A program made the position numbers and the translations under genes. The notes under the pieces are model-generated. The model did no database searches and was not told the origin of the DNA. It saw only the letters and a program-made list of their open reading frames with translations. 64,000 nt of DNA from Cristatella mucedo (Eukaryota > Bryozoa > Phylactolaemata > Cristatellidae), in assembly GCA_009760855.2 (NCBI GenBank), contig WPIO01000011.1:3256001-3320000 (forward strand). Reading direction: 5' to 3'. Shown here piece by piece: positions 1-27,262 of the stretch (its first letter is position 1; each line of letters opens with the position of its first letter).

Positions 1-260
1 GACGGTTTTCCTACCTGTACAATAAGATGCTAGCTTGTATGAAGATGGTGATGCAAAACTCGGCTGCTCGGCCTGTCTGCTGTGAGCATCTCAGCTGTCA
101 TGTCTCAGGCCACTTCTCTTTGACCTTTGACTTGCACTTGTTCTCCACCGAGCAGCATATCGACCTCAAGATCCTGTCATTAAGTGTTTCATCCTCCTGC
201 TCCTTCCAGAACTACTTATTCTCTCGTGTCCGCCTCACCGAATACCACCTGCTTCTCTGA
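1..260 (+). mobile_element. LINE-A remnant (C-terminal coding part)
   Basis: The order of segments matches LINE-A: GATGCAAAACTCGGCTGCTC, a CTGTCTGCTGTGAGCATC block, GAGCAGCATATCGACCTCAA, then CGCCTCACCGAATACCACC. The same order encodes QNSAARLVC, VKQRIDFKVLS and the AKHRTTR region in the better copy at 33.8-34.5 kb. It is heavily decayed and truncated at the window edge. Confidence 0.5.
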
Positions 261-547
261 CTCAGGTCGTGTAGCCATGTCTCGAATCAGTCACAATTCC
301 CTTTGGAGATCGTGCATGCAATTCTGAAGTACCTAGCTCGCCTGGAACTCCCGGCCGACAGAGGCAACCCCAAATTTTTTGACATTCGATGCAAACGAGA
401 AACCCACCTGCCCGGCACAACATTTGCATTGCCCACGTGAATACAGCTATAATTGCTTACCTGTACTATGATTGTGCATGCTGCTACCTCTCACCCATTT
501 ATAGGCACTTATTTCAGACCGTGTGAAGAACCTAGAACGGGATTTGG

Positions 548-610
<63 letters not shown>

Positions 611-2019
611 TCTTTCTCTCTCAGGAGTGCAATAAGAATGATCTCTGCTCTATATTATTTTAGCTTCACAGCATCGGCAGTATCATTGGGATCATTGACG
701 CTTGAGTTGATGCACCGTACGATCGTTACTGTGCAACTGCCTGCCACACCTCGTTTTCTGGACTCGTCCTCCGAAAGTGGTGGTAATCCAGGCTGTGGTC
801 CGGGATTACCACGTGGTACTGAGTCACACCACACGGTAGCACTTGATACTAGGTAGAACAGACGTGTTCTCTAGTCTTTATGCAGCCCTAATGCACCTGC
901 CAAATGTGTGCAGCTTTAAAAAAAATACCGATGAGTTACCCTAGCAACTGAAAAGAAAAAAGGATACCTCCTAATCTTGTCGAGAGCGAAACCCGAAGAT
1001 CGTCGTAAGTTCATGCGTTACACACAGGTCCGACTCATAAACTTCGACGGCAGGCATGACAGTACATTCACTTATTACAGCAGCAGGCTAGATTGGAAGT
1101 TAGTATCGCAATCTGAGAAACATCTACTTGTAAAGGTATCAACGGCCGAAACAGCAGCAGAGTCGGTTGGCTTCGGCAGCACACAGTGTTATTATATATT
1201 TCATGTGCATGAGAGAGGGAGATGAGAGGGTGAGTACAGACACCTGGATTCGTAGCACTGAACTTGAAAATAGGGAAGCCGGCCAGTGGGTGAGGTGATC
1301 GACGGCGAGTTTGGCTGCCACATGTCATTTCACCCCACCCAAAATTGCTATCCGTTGAAAGGTTTCGCACTGCAAACCGATTAGAGCTGGTAGCAGTCGG
1401 CGCAAGAAATAAACTACGAAACCACTCGATTAATAAGCAGAGAGGCAAGCTATACTACTACTACATCTCTTATGTATTATCGTCTGACCGAAATACCCAG
1501 TGCGCAATGCGAGATAGAATGTTTTAACTATCGCCGAATGTCACTGTTTCCAAGCGCGGCAGCCATGTGTCGGAATGGGAACCTTTCTTCCGTTCGCATC
1601 CCCATCGCTCGCATGGGCAACTCTAGGATCGCACGGCTAGCCCCCCCCCCCATACCGAGGTCGGCTGGGCACGAAGCCAAGTCGGCATCGCAAGCAGCAA
1701 GGTGACGCTGAGAAGTCAGCCTGGGGCGGGAAATGAATCAAAAGGTGCTATAAATGTGTACCGCTTCGCTTACATGCCTGCGCAAAGCAAATCGCCACGA
1801 CGCGACGCTGCGAAGATTCGGCGGGAATGCCGTTGGCGGGAAGGCGGGCGTCGGACGTCACGTGGCTCACCAAACCAGCTGTGCTTTAATGTTAAAGAAT
1901 CTCGCTATTTATTCACCAATCTTAAGAAAAAAATATTTTATTAATTAATAAATGCAATTCTGCAATATTGCATACATTTTAAGCCTTTTGTATTCTTTCT
2001 TGGCCGTACCCTTAACCGC
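261..2019. other. Upstream flank, no gene recognised
   Basis: It contains a (CT)n tract (about 551-606) and several short open frames with no conserved motif. Composition falls to very AT-rich at 1920-1990 just before the CpG block. I see nothing else I can name. Confidence 0.4.
551..606 (+). repeat. (CT)n microsatellite
   Basis: An essentially uninterrupted CT dinucleotide array of about 56 bases. Confidence 0.95.
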
Positions 2020-2102
2020 CGGGCGTACCCTCGTCTAGCCTATTTCGGTATGCGCGTCCGGTGGTAATTCAACCGCAGTGCTCTCCGCGCCGCCCTCCCG
2101 CT

Positions 2103-17317
<15,215 letters not shown>

Positions 17318-19290
17318 CAGACCGTTCGTCTGCCGCAATTAACGCAGAATTAGACGCCCGACGTGGTTCGACGAAGCCGGACGCCGTGTGACAGTGCAAA
17401 GCGGCCGCAGTTGCGGTGCAGTATCGTCTGCCCGAGCCTGCCCAGTGCCATAGTGTGATGCGCGCAGAAGCGGAGCCATGTGTGCCCACGATGCTGTGGA
17501 CCGGCTGCCCGGCCTGCAGAGCATCGTCGTTCTGTCCATTTTATTTATATTTTTCTTGCTTTAGCAGTTAGTCAGATCCCTACGTTATCAAAGGCATTAC
17601 TCTTCAGGAATGCCACCGAATAAGTCGTGCCTACGTTTCCGCAGTATTTAATAGGTCCTGTGGCAAGTTTTTACGGCAAAAAGCCTCGTTAAATTTTAGC
17701 CCTTCCCCGTGCGGGTGACCCGTGCAACCCGTGCGCAATAGGTAGGGCATTATTTATTGCATTTTATTTGCATGCATACGCGTTTGCTGACCATCTTGAT
17801 GCATTCATGACCCGGCTGGGTCCGTATGGCTTTCCACTATAAACAAGTCTAGTCGAATAAAGTGGTGACATTTGTCGAAGGAGCATGCATTACTTTGCTC
17901 TCTGCCGCCTGCCTAGTGGCCATCTTTTCTTTTCCACTGCAGCCTCTTTCTGGCACAAGCTACACGGCAGGTATAGATATTCGCGTGTGCTTACTCGAAT
18001 GCCCGTGCATGCGTGGTGGCATACGCAGGAGCTTCCGAGCTCACCCTCGGATTCTTACTGGTTTACTTCCACGATACTTTGCTCGCTCGCAGCTGTCTGC
18101 TAGCTAGATGTATTGAGTCCCCGGCGGGGGGGGGGGGCTTGAGTTGGTTGGGGATCATGCTCTCTAGTGTTTCCCTTGCTCGGAGCCCGGGCTCGGCTGG
18201 CGCAGTCCCGAGTAATGCACGTGCAGGCTTGCTGCAGGTATATATTTTTTATCACAACGTTCATGGTCGAGCTCTCGGGCCACAGGAACGATGCCGTCTG
18301 GTACCAGTGCCCGCTTGCCTTTCACAGCTGTCCAAGAGCTGTCCAGGTATGCCCAGGCATCTGCTGCAGCAGCGGAGGTGTAGTCTGAGCCCTGGTTGTG
18401 GTGGTGGTAGAGGTGCTTAGAGCTGCTGTCCAGCAGTTGACTGTCGCCTCCGGGAAGTTGGCCCCGGCCATGATGTTTCGTCATTTTCAGCAGTCATTCC
18501 TGCTAGCACTAAAATCTCCTCGAAACAAGCCGCTTTAATGGTTTCATGTGCTGTAGCTGCAGAAGTGGTTGACTCACAAGTGCGAAAGTGACCGATTTAA
18601 TGCTGATGGGGCCTCCATTAATGAGTCGAATTGAAAAATCGTACAGTGGCAGTACTGCAGTCAATCTCTGATTTGATTCGTCCTGAATGCAGCACGCATA
18701 CGAACTATTCGCTCCTTATACTGGTACAGCATTTTCTGAGTGGTCTACTGTATCTTGAATGACTAATTGCCAATTTACCAGGCAGGCAGTGCAGAACGGC
18801 TCCTGGTGGTCCATGGTTGCTGTGAGTCAGCTCATTTTCTCCTGACTACAGCAACCACCCAAACGAACAAACACGTTCAGATGCTTTTATGAACTGCTGC
18901 AGAGCTCTGAGTCATCGTTTGATGTGAGGCGGTTCGTCCGAGTAGGCTTGATAGGAGCCACTCAAATTCTCACTGCAAGTCAGCATTCGATGGGGTGATG
19001 GTGGTGGTAAGGATGAGAAACAATACTGTCGTGGTGCAACCGCAGCTCTATTAACGTGCCGTCGGTACCAGGATGTCCTGCCATTCCGGGTGTCGTAATC
19101 CACTAGTAGTAATAAGAGCACGTTCCTTTCCCTACGGTCGACAACTGCCGGTGAGCACTTGAGTTGCCTTTCTGTGCACTGGGCTAGTATTAAATTGGGG
19201 TAGTAGGCATTGAGCATGCCCACGTTCAGATAATGCATTCAGCTTTTAGCCCTAAACTGCTTTGGATGGAGCTGAAGTGAAGGAGTAAAA
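17318..19290. other. 3' flank of the IQSEC-like gene
   Basis: Probable 3' UTR runs to about 17880. A minus-strand frame at 18164-18484 contains a coding-like stretch (AYLDSSWTAVKGKRALVPDG) that I do not recognise. A G10 run sits near 18125. No repeat family was identified in the remainder. Confidence 0.35.
17856..17861 (+). terminator. Candidate poly(A) signal for the IQSEC-like gene
   Basis: This is a canonical AATAAA on the + strand about 540 bases past the proposed stop, followed within 15-25 bases by a GT-rich stretch (GTGGTGACATTTG). It is the first such signal downstream of the coding exons that I noticed. Confidence 0.5.
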
Positions 19291-19452
19291 GTTAGCTGAT
19301 ACAGCAGCCTTGTTTTAATGTCGCCCAAGGAGTGGTAGCGCCTGTCACAGGCAGCTCCGGCTTGTCAGTGGGCAATTACGAATAGCTTGCACTGCAGGAC
19401 TCAAACTTAATACCTAAAGTGCAAGCACCCTAGACCAAGACCCAGGAGCACC
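19291..19452 (-). mobile_element. Degenerate SINE-B
   Basis: Read on the minus strand it has a tRNA-like head (GGTCTAGGGTGCTTGC as box A region, AGTTTGAGTCCTGCAGTG as box B), and the far end carries AGCTAAC-like sequence as in other SINE-B copies. It is strongly diverged. Confidence 0.45.
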
Positions 19453-19489
19453 GTACAGAGGGTAGTTGTCCGTCAGCCTATAGAGGGCG

Positions 19490-20952
19490 CTTGCGGTCAC
19501 CGGGCAAGCTCTCCACCGATCGGCTGGAATGGCTGCTGTCGGGCCGGGCCGGCAATCTCGCTCGTGTACTCATTAGAGGGCGCCGGGTGCGGCCGCCACC
19601 GCCTTCTTTTGAAGTGACTGGGAAGGATGATAAAGCGTAATTGGGCAACACCCACACGCGGCCGCCGCCTGTCGCCTGCCTCCACCACTGACGAGGCAGC
19701 AGGAGAGGCGTGGTGCTGCTGCCTGCACTTGAGCTAGGCTAGTCCGGTGACTTTCCACGCATGTGCTCGCGAGCCCCTCACTCACGTCGCTGCCCTGTGC
19801 AAGGCCTGCGGCGATTCCGCTCGATGCGGCCTGCTGCTTGCGGTGCTTCGCCGTCGGCCTGGTGGCCGGCCAGCCGCTGCTCAGCCTGAGCCGCTGCCGC
19901 CGAAGCAGCAGCCGCCACCGCCCGCGGCTATATCTTGAGGTGCTGCAGCCACTGGTCCGGACGGCCGCTCGGCATGCGGCTGGGCTGGACTGGCTGCTCG
20001 GCGACAGCTCGATACAATCATCTCGCTCGGTGCTGCCAGCTGGAATTGTGCTGGAAATGTCTCGGCTTCTGAGGCTTCCAGGGCTGCTGCCGCTGCCAGA
20101 AGGGCATTTGCAGAGGGACGCCCCCCACCACCACCACCCTCACCACCACCACCCACTGAGGTCATCGAGACTCCTCGGCGACCTCAGGTCGTCAATCTCG
20201 AGTGCTAGTTGACGTCACACAAGCTGTGGCAGCAATCGAACGACGCTGCTGGAGCAGGCCCGTCTTGTGCAAGCCTGGGCACGCTCTTTGGGCTAGTGCT
20301 CTCGAACTCTGGTAGCTTCTGTAGGCGAGTCAGTCGGTCTGCTAAAAACGCAGTCGCCGCTGCTTTCCAGCAGCAGCCGAAGCAGCCGCTCTTGTTAGAA
20401 CCAGAGCGAGCAAGCCGAGGGCGTTTCGAGCAGAGCGTGTGCGCACCGAAGCGCTCACTCTGAGCTGCCATCGGCTGAGCAGCGTGCTGCAGCTGCCTCC
20501 CCAGCCCGCTCGAGCAATGCAATCTGAATGCAGGCGTTGCCTGCGCACCCACGTGACTACACCCCTAAGCAGCAGTCGGAGCATGGACGAACCATGCATG
20601 GCTGCCGGCGCGGTGGACCGATTTGGAGAGGCAGCAGGAGCAGCAGCGATCCTTGGCTTGCCAGGCAAAGTGATTTAGGCATGACAGCCATGACGTCCAT
20701 GGCTGTGGCTTTTCTATCGGCGTCCATGCATTAATGCGGGCGGCCAGCAGCAACTGGTGCAAGGCCACGTCTGGCTCGTGCTGCCGAGTGACCGTTTCCT
20801 CGGCATGCGAATCTGCATTGGCAGCTGCCGTAAAAACTTTTAACGCAGCCTCAGCGGCTGCAACTATCAGCCTGCCGAAGGGATCACGGATTCGCTGTAT
20901 CAGCGTGCCAAAGGGCGACCGCGGACCCAGCGAAGCACTATCAGCAGATTCA
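19490..20952 (-). other. GC-rich block, possible minus-strand coding exons, unidentified
   Basis: Composition resembles the IQSEC exons. Minus-strand frames read plausibly as protein: SADSASLGPRSPFGTLIQRI continuing for about 70 codons (20760-20950), KAAATAFLADRLTRLQKLPE (20280-20390), and LEIDDLRSPRSLDDLS (about 20157-20207) followed by a GT-rich sequence. A CAC-repeat run lies at 20124-20156. I recognise no family. Plus-strand frames are equally long, so strand and coding status are uncertain. Confidence 0.25.
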
Positions 20953-21040
20953 AGCTGTAAAACTCTCCTGCGTAACACCCACATGGTCTTTATGACTTTG
21001 TGGAGTTACTGAAGGAGATACATTACATTACATTACATGG
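20953..21040 (+). mobile_element. LINE-B 3' tail
   Basis: The LINE-B terminus (AAAACTCTCCTGCGTAACAC ... GTGGAGTTACTGAAGGAGAT) ends in a (ACATT)n run. The GTAAC/GTTAC hairpin is intact. Confidence 0.85.
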
Positions 21041-22297
21041 AGAGAGCGGGCAACGCTCCTCGCCCTCCTATCAAATCTGCCCAGATAGCTGAAGGAGAAG
21101 GCTGGGCCGTCTCTGCCAGCCTGCCTCGGCTGGGTGCAGGAATGCTTGCGGCAGGCGCCTTGTAAGCCCAGCTTCGGTGGCAAAGGCAACTAGGAATAAG
21201 TCGAGGGGGAGATCAATCAAGCGTGACCTTGCAGCTCTCGCTGGGACAGCCGGTCGCGTTGCACCGCCCTCCATGCTTCTCTGTCGAGGATGGATAGAGC
21301 AGCCGAAAGTGCTCTGTTGCGACCGAAGTAGCTTTTTCGATGTCACACAGGCCGCGACGACGGGGGGGGGGGAGGGCATGGCAAAGCACCGATAGTGAAT
21401 CTTTATCAACGATATCGAAGCTGGCTTCGAATTCCTGAAGAGCTAGTGTAGAGGGTGGCATTAAACGCCAGGACCTTCTGTTGGCCACTGTTAGGCGAAG
21501 CAGCATATAAACACTGCAGACCTTTCGAGAATATTCGTTGGCTGCTCTCTTTTTTCGTGCCGCTGGGCTACAGGTACGGCTCCTTTTTAGAGCCATTCTA
21601 AAACGCCACTGATTTTCTTATGTCGGCCTGTGCAAGCACTTTCCGAATGCATTCGGAAAATATAAAATGAATAATAATAATAATAATTAAAGCTACACTT
21701 ATGCTACGGGTGAATGACGGCCGGACAGACGAGTTGGAGGCTGCGGCCTAGCCAGCACTGGCTGGCAGCTGTTAATCTGCGAGCGTTTATTAATTAAACA
21801 GCGTATTTGCAGATGAAGTGCCAGCACCAGCTGTGCCTGAGCCAAAACGATTATTCAGTGTACTGGAAGCTAGCAGGGCTGAGCCTCTCTGGCCTGCTCC
21901 TGCTCTCGTACCCGAGGCAGTCGGAAGGCTCTGACGAATAGGACACCGATGTAGCTGATCGACTTGGAACGCGATTCGCCCTCCGCCTTATCCCTCCTTC
22001 GCGGCAATCGCACGCACGTGGGCCACGTGAGCAAGTGTCGAAAAGTGCATGCCTTGTCTGCTTTGTACAGCGGCATCTCTTGCTTCTACTTATGGGTAAT
22101 GAGACAGCCCGATTCGTCTGCCAGCATGCGATGAGCCTCGTCAGTTGTCCAACGATTTTTCTCTCGGGTGAGCAAGGTATTGATGACGGTCCTCAAGCTG
22201 TGCAGTTACTATCGCTTGGCAGCTGGGCAGCCGACGAGGAGAGAGGATCAGGGCTGAGAGCAAGAGTTACCGTGCATGAGCAAGAGAATGGACGGAC
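21041..22297. other. Intergenic, nothing identified
   Basis: It holds a G11 run near 21361 and an (AAT)n tract at about 21667-21690 that may be an orphan retroelement tail. Open frames have no recognisable motif. Confidence 0.3.
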
Positions 22298-23220
22298 GTA
22301 AATGTGAGGGACAGAATTTTAAAGTCGATAGATCCACCGCTTGATAGGCAGCCAGTGCAGCTTGGTGAGCAGTGGTGTAATGCGACAGTTTCGACGTTAG
22401 CAAAAACTAAGCTTAGCTGCCGATTTTTGGACCAGCTGTAAACATTTAACAATACAGACAGAAAGCCCTACAAGTAGTGGGTTTTAGAGGTCTAGCCGGC
22501 ATGTCACCTGCACGCGGACCAGCTCGGCTGTGGTTTCATTATCTAACTAAGCAAGCCTGACTTTTTTGCAGTGTAATGAAGGCGAAAGTAGGCAGACTTT
22601 ATTGCGACGCTAATGTGCTCATCTAATGACGGGTCATTCTTGCAAGGGAAACCACAGATTCCACGCAGAGGCTATGCAAAACATGCTGGTCGAGCCGATT
22701 AGAAGAGTCGGCTTTCATTCTCTGAGTAACACTTGGCTTGGCCATAATTAGTATGTTGGTCTTGTTGTCATTCAATTTGAGAGGCCACCCAAGTGCGAAT
22801 GTCAGCAATACTGCTGTTCGGGAGCTTCGGCAAGTTTGAGATGCTGGATGAATGCAGTGGAATGGCAGTGAAGGATAGAAGCACATGTACAGCTTCTCGG
22901 CGCCTTTATAGAAATGGAAACCGGATTGCGCTTGGCGACTATCTCGGAAAAAGGGAGATTACAAATTGTGAACGGGAGTGGACCTAAAATGGATTCCATG
23001 GGTCAAAGATCACTAGATCATCGCTTGCCGTTGACATCAGCTCTGAGTTATCCCACAGAGATTAGACCCTAACCATTGCAACACAACAGCACCTGTGACT
23101 CCTGGGCGGGACGAGAGGAGCTGAAGATGATGATGGCTGAAGCTGATCAATCGAATCAGAAGCGAGATCTAATAGAACTAGAAGTGAGACTCGACTCTAA
23201 GTCAGCATTCTTGAGAAGTT
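22298..23220 (-). mobile_element. Degenerate LINE-A
   Basis: Minus-strand segments correspond in order to the LINE-A reverse-transcriptase C-terminus (QCTGCCTATCAAG region), the LNDNKTNILIMAKPSVTQRM segment and the LPFSEIVAK region. The last matches LPLADVIAK of better copies. It is broken by many stops and frameshifts. The 3' UTR and tail are missing. Confidence 0.7.
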
Positions 23221-25234
23221 AACTAAACTCGCAGGAGTACTCACTCTGACCCTTTCTGTCATAATAAGCTTTTGGAAATTCATACGAGTATTAAAAGGCC
23301 GAAATGTTCTAGTTCTTGCTGTTAAAGTTCCCAACCGTCTTGTAGGATAAGACGGGATAATACAAAAAATTGCCATTGAAGTGTTATTCCGTACGTACCC
23401 GGGGCTCTGCACACAAACACACACGCGCACGAACGCATGCACGCACGCACACACACGAACACACGCAGATAGGTCTGAATATTTGCTTGGAATGACCTCT
23501 CGACTCTTCGCCTCTACGACGTTAACGGTGTTGATGGAATATACTTGGAACCGCGGAAGAATCCCGAAGCTACTACATCCTGCGGCCTGATGGTACTTAG
23601 AATTAACTAATGAGAGGGCCTGAAACTGAAACCTTGCTCCCGAAGGCCAATCATAGGAGGGCAGCAGAGGCAGCAGCCTTCTGAATTAGTCCGCTGGGTG
23701 GGCTCCCACGAAGTGGTTAATTGTCCATTTATGCCAATTACTCTGTTGCTCAAGCGCGTAACATCTAACCGCCCTAAGCATGCCCAGCAGCAGCAGCAGC
23801 AACGAATGGTGGCAGCTGAAGACAGCAGCCTTGCATGAGAGTCGTTGTGTCAATAATGCAAACGCATTCCAGGAAAATTAATTAAAACCCTGTCATAAAA
23901 GTATCACATGCAGCCGAAGCCTGCGTTTATGTGGGCCAATGGTGCAAGTAGAAAACTTCAGAGTAAAATGAATGGTGAACATAAGGGGGGGGGGTCCTTC
24001 TCGGTCGATGGGATCAATTAACGCCAGCACACTGAACAAAGAATCGCGGTCCTGAAGATCGTGGCGAACCGTAGTCATTTTCTATTAACTGCAACAGTTT
24101 CGCCTACATTTCTACACTGTAAATTAGAAGAAGTTAATCGTGGATATATTATTCCCCCATCATTTTGCTGATTACTTGAGCATAAATTGCACCGTTGCAT
24201 GCCAAGACCCACACACAGTATAGCGTCACCGTGGACGACTAATAACGGTGAAAAGTTGGAATGCTGTATCGGCCAGATCTGGTAGCCCGAGAGATTATTA
24301 ACGGTTCATGAATTAAAATCTGTGGGAGCCGGATATTTCATATGTAATTATTAGTCAGTAGTGATTTGGGCTTCAAAAGAGTCACCGTTACTTTGGGCTT
24401 AGAAGTGAGTCCCGCTTCGCCGCTATTTCACGCGTCGGCACAGTTCAAGTGCTATGTTTGTTGCATAAGGACTTTCGTTCAGCGGCTGCAACAGTGCCTT
24501 GCGGAGAATAGCACTAGTCTCTGCACGCAAGGTCGCCAGAACGGTAGGCTCCGCTACCCAATCGAGATCGAACTCGCTTATATCGACCGCGGCAATCGAA
24601 ATTCAACAGTCAACCCGCGAGTAATTTGTCCGCGTACTCTGCCCGCCCGGTATCAGGCAGGCGCAACCCCCTTGCAGGTTGCCCCGAAAAGCCTGCCTGC
24701 AGCCTTACGCTGCGACCTGGGATACCTTGACAGCAAAGAGGCAATATGAAGCAAAGGCGCCGGGAAGGGGGGGGGTCGTCGGGTTACCCAGATCCACCCC
24801 GAGGTGGAGCTCGGAGGGGCGCGAGCCTCCCGAAATGCCCCTTCAACCGTCCCACGACTGGCAGCTTCTGGCAACGTCAAGGTCCGTTACCCTCCTCGGT
24901 TTAATCCTGTCTTTGTCTGTGGCCTGAATTACTCAAAAGAGGTCTCTAGCGTTGAATTGGCGCTAATGCCGATAGCAAAACAGGGCTGGTCGTTAATAAA
25001 AACCACGAGATCGGCTTTCACGAGCGGGGGGGGGGGGTAGGTGCCAGAAATCCAGCAAATGAAAAATGGAAATGAAACTGGTCAATGTGGAGGCAGGACG
25101 ATGCAAATGCATGAGAGCTCCCTTGCAGGAAATTAAGTCTACTTTTACTTACGCATTACTACCGGCGCTGCCTGAGCTTCTTTCTACCTACAACAGACCA
25201 ATGAAAAAGTGGAGCCGGCCACATGCTATACGCG
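23221..25234. other. Intergenic with one copy of repeat D and an unidentified open frame
   Basis: An ACAC-rich tract lies at about 23410-23465. A copy of repeat D lies at about 24262-24375. A plus-strand frame at 24366-24749 reads plausibly near its end (GRLRYPIEIELAYIDRGNRN) but has no known motif. G-runs of nine or more occur near 23986 and 25025. Confidence 0.35.
24262..24375 (+). repeat. Repeat D, copy 1
   Basis: Blocks are CTGTATCGGCCAGATCTGG, ATTATTAACGGTTCATG, GGAGCCGGATATTTCATATG and TTAGTCAGTAGTG, in the same order as at 42290-42415. Confidence 0.55.
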
Positions 25235-25350
25235 GTCTCTCCTAATAATAACAACAATATTACTATTAATAGTAATAATAATAATAGGAAGACATATTTT
25301 TAGTGCCATGAGAGAAACTATATCCCTATCCATGCATTTAACATATGCTG
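25235..25350 (-). mobile_element. Decayed LINE-A 3' end
   Basis: A mixed AAT/ACA tract is followed by GTGCCATGAGAGAAACTAT and ACATATGCTGCAAAAG, which line up with the GCGCCCTCAGAGAACTTAAT and ACATTTGCTGCAAAG segments of LINE-A. Confidence 0.4.
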
Positions 25351-25654
25351 CAAAAGTTGCAAGCTCTCTATCTCTAATCCCATGAATCCTTATACAAGTT
25401 TATAGATGTTTACCCGACCGTGGTTACATTTGTAGCTCTACTGATTCCAGATAAAGACCATGATGGGAGGCAACTGCTTAGTCGCTTGGATTTTTTGTCC
25501 AGGATTGCATAGCATATTCTCCAATGCAATCTGTTCGGCAGGAATTGCCTTAAGTCTGAGTGACGCCAGATTGCACCGATTGTGATAACATCAACGTACT
25601 CAGTCGGCAGTGTGTGGCTTGGGTGCTTGGTCGCCCGAGATAAGATGCCCGCCG

Positions 25655-25781
<127 letters not shown>

Positions 25782-27096
25782 GCTGCTCAACCTTCCAAGT
25801 TTTCTACAGGCTCTAGGAGCCGTACCTTACTGCAAAGCCTGCCTCGAAAAGACGTCAGCCGTCGGCCAAATGTGGGTAGAATATTTTGTATTGGGTCAGC
25901 CGCTCGGCTTCGATTGCTTTCGATGGGTTTTCTGCTTAGGCAGCTTGACCAGCAGGTGGTAGAAGGATATACGCAATCAATCTCCAGTCGGCCGGTGCAA
26001 TAAAGTAAAACCGAAAGGATGCTTACTGTCAGCGTGGAAGCCCGATTACCTGCAGCAGCAGGTGATGGATGGCTCCCATTCTCTGGTTACTGCCGCAGCG
26101 GTGGCGACCAGTCAGTCGAGAACGAGCGTCGGTCTGATCGCGGTGGGCGATGATTCATGACGGCCTCGAGAAATAGGTGCAGCTGAGGCACAAAGCTTTG
26201 TTAGACTGCCGGGCACGAAAATGCCCCTCGTTAAAATCGCGTGCACCGCGGACAAAGAAGCAGTCGAGTGAAGACAATGACCAGGACAGTTACGAGAGAG
26301 TCTGCAGGCTGAGCGGTACAGCTGAGAGGCACAGCTGGGCCCCTCGACAGGCCCAGCCACCCCCCCAGTCTTCGATACAGCCTCCACAAGGCGAAAAGCA
26401 GCCGGCATACTATAGTCGGCCGCAGGTACTTGACAAGCGATGGACCATCTCGAGACGTCTGCCTCGGCGAGCATGCTGTTGAAGTTTCTGGGCAGCAAAG
26501 TGGAAGTACTGGCAGCGTCACAACGCGATCAGCATCTTGTTGACTTCTCTGGACATCGATGGAATCAGACTGGGAATCGATCGCTGGCAGTTTAAAATTG
26601 CCAGTAATTGCCAGTAATTGCCAGTTGCTTCTAATTGCCAGTTCTTCGTAATTTTGAAGCAACGCGACTTGGTAATTTTGAAGCAACTTAGACTTGGTAA
26701 CTTTGAAGCAACGCTGCTGCGTTCGCACCTTCAGGTGGCGAGTGCTGCTGCGAGAGGAACTGAAGGATCATAACTCTCTGTGGCTGAAGGGGCAGGATAG
26801 GAAAGTTCGATTAAGCCTTTCAACCTCTGAGAGCACCTTAGCCTCCATCCCCCCAGAGATTCAACAGCCCCTATCAGGCTGCCAGAGGCACGAAATGATA
26901 ACGAATTTTTAAGAAATTATTATAACATAAGACAATAATTGTATAGTATATGTATTATATATAATATAATAGTATATAATATATAGATCATAATATATAG
27001 GAAATAGTATGGCCCACTCAGAGAAATAGACTTTTTCAAGGCACTTCAGACCTGCTGGAAAGGGCTACAGCGATGGCAATGGTGATTTACGGCAAT
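25782..27096. other. Intergenic with short tandem repeats
   Basis: It contains two small tandem arrays at 26594-26715, an AT-rich stretch at 26935-27010, and open frames at 26112-26730 with no motif I recognise. Confidence 0.4.
26594..26715 (+). repeat. Two adjacent short tandem repeats
   Basis: The 10-mer AATTGCCAGT recurs about five times (26597-26645). A 24-mer with core TTTTGAAGCAAC then recurs about three times (26651-26713). Confidence 0.85.
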
Positions 27097-27262
27097 ATTA
27101 GCTGATTTAGCTGCCTCATTTGTATTTGTATAGCGGCAGACGAGCCTTAGCAGCTGTCACCGCCACTTGCAGTTGGCAATATAGGATCCCCCACTGCACG
27201 ATTCGAACCCACGGCCTCGGTTGTGAAGAGAGCGAGCACCTTACCTCCTGGCCTAGGTTGTT
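27097..27262 (-). mobile_element. SINE-B copy
   Basis: On the minus strand the head GGCCAGGAGGTAAGGTGCTC and box B GTGGGTTCGAATCGTGCAGT are tRNA-like. The body GCGGTGACAGCTGCTAAGGC, a CTATACAAATA stretch and a terminal AGCTAAATCAGCTAA follow. It matches five other copies in the window. Confidence 0.85.
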
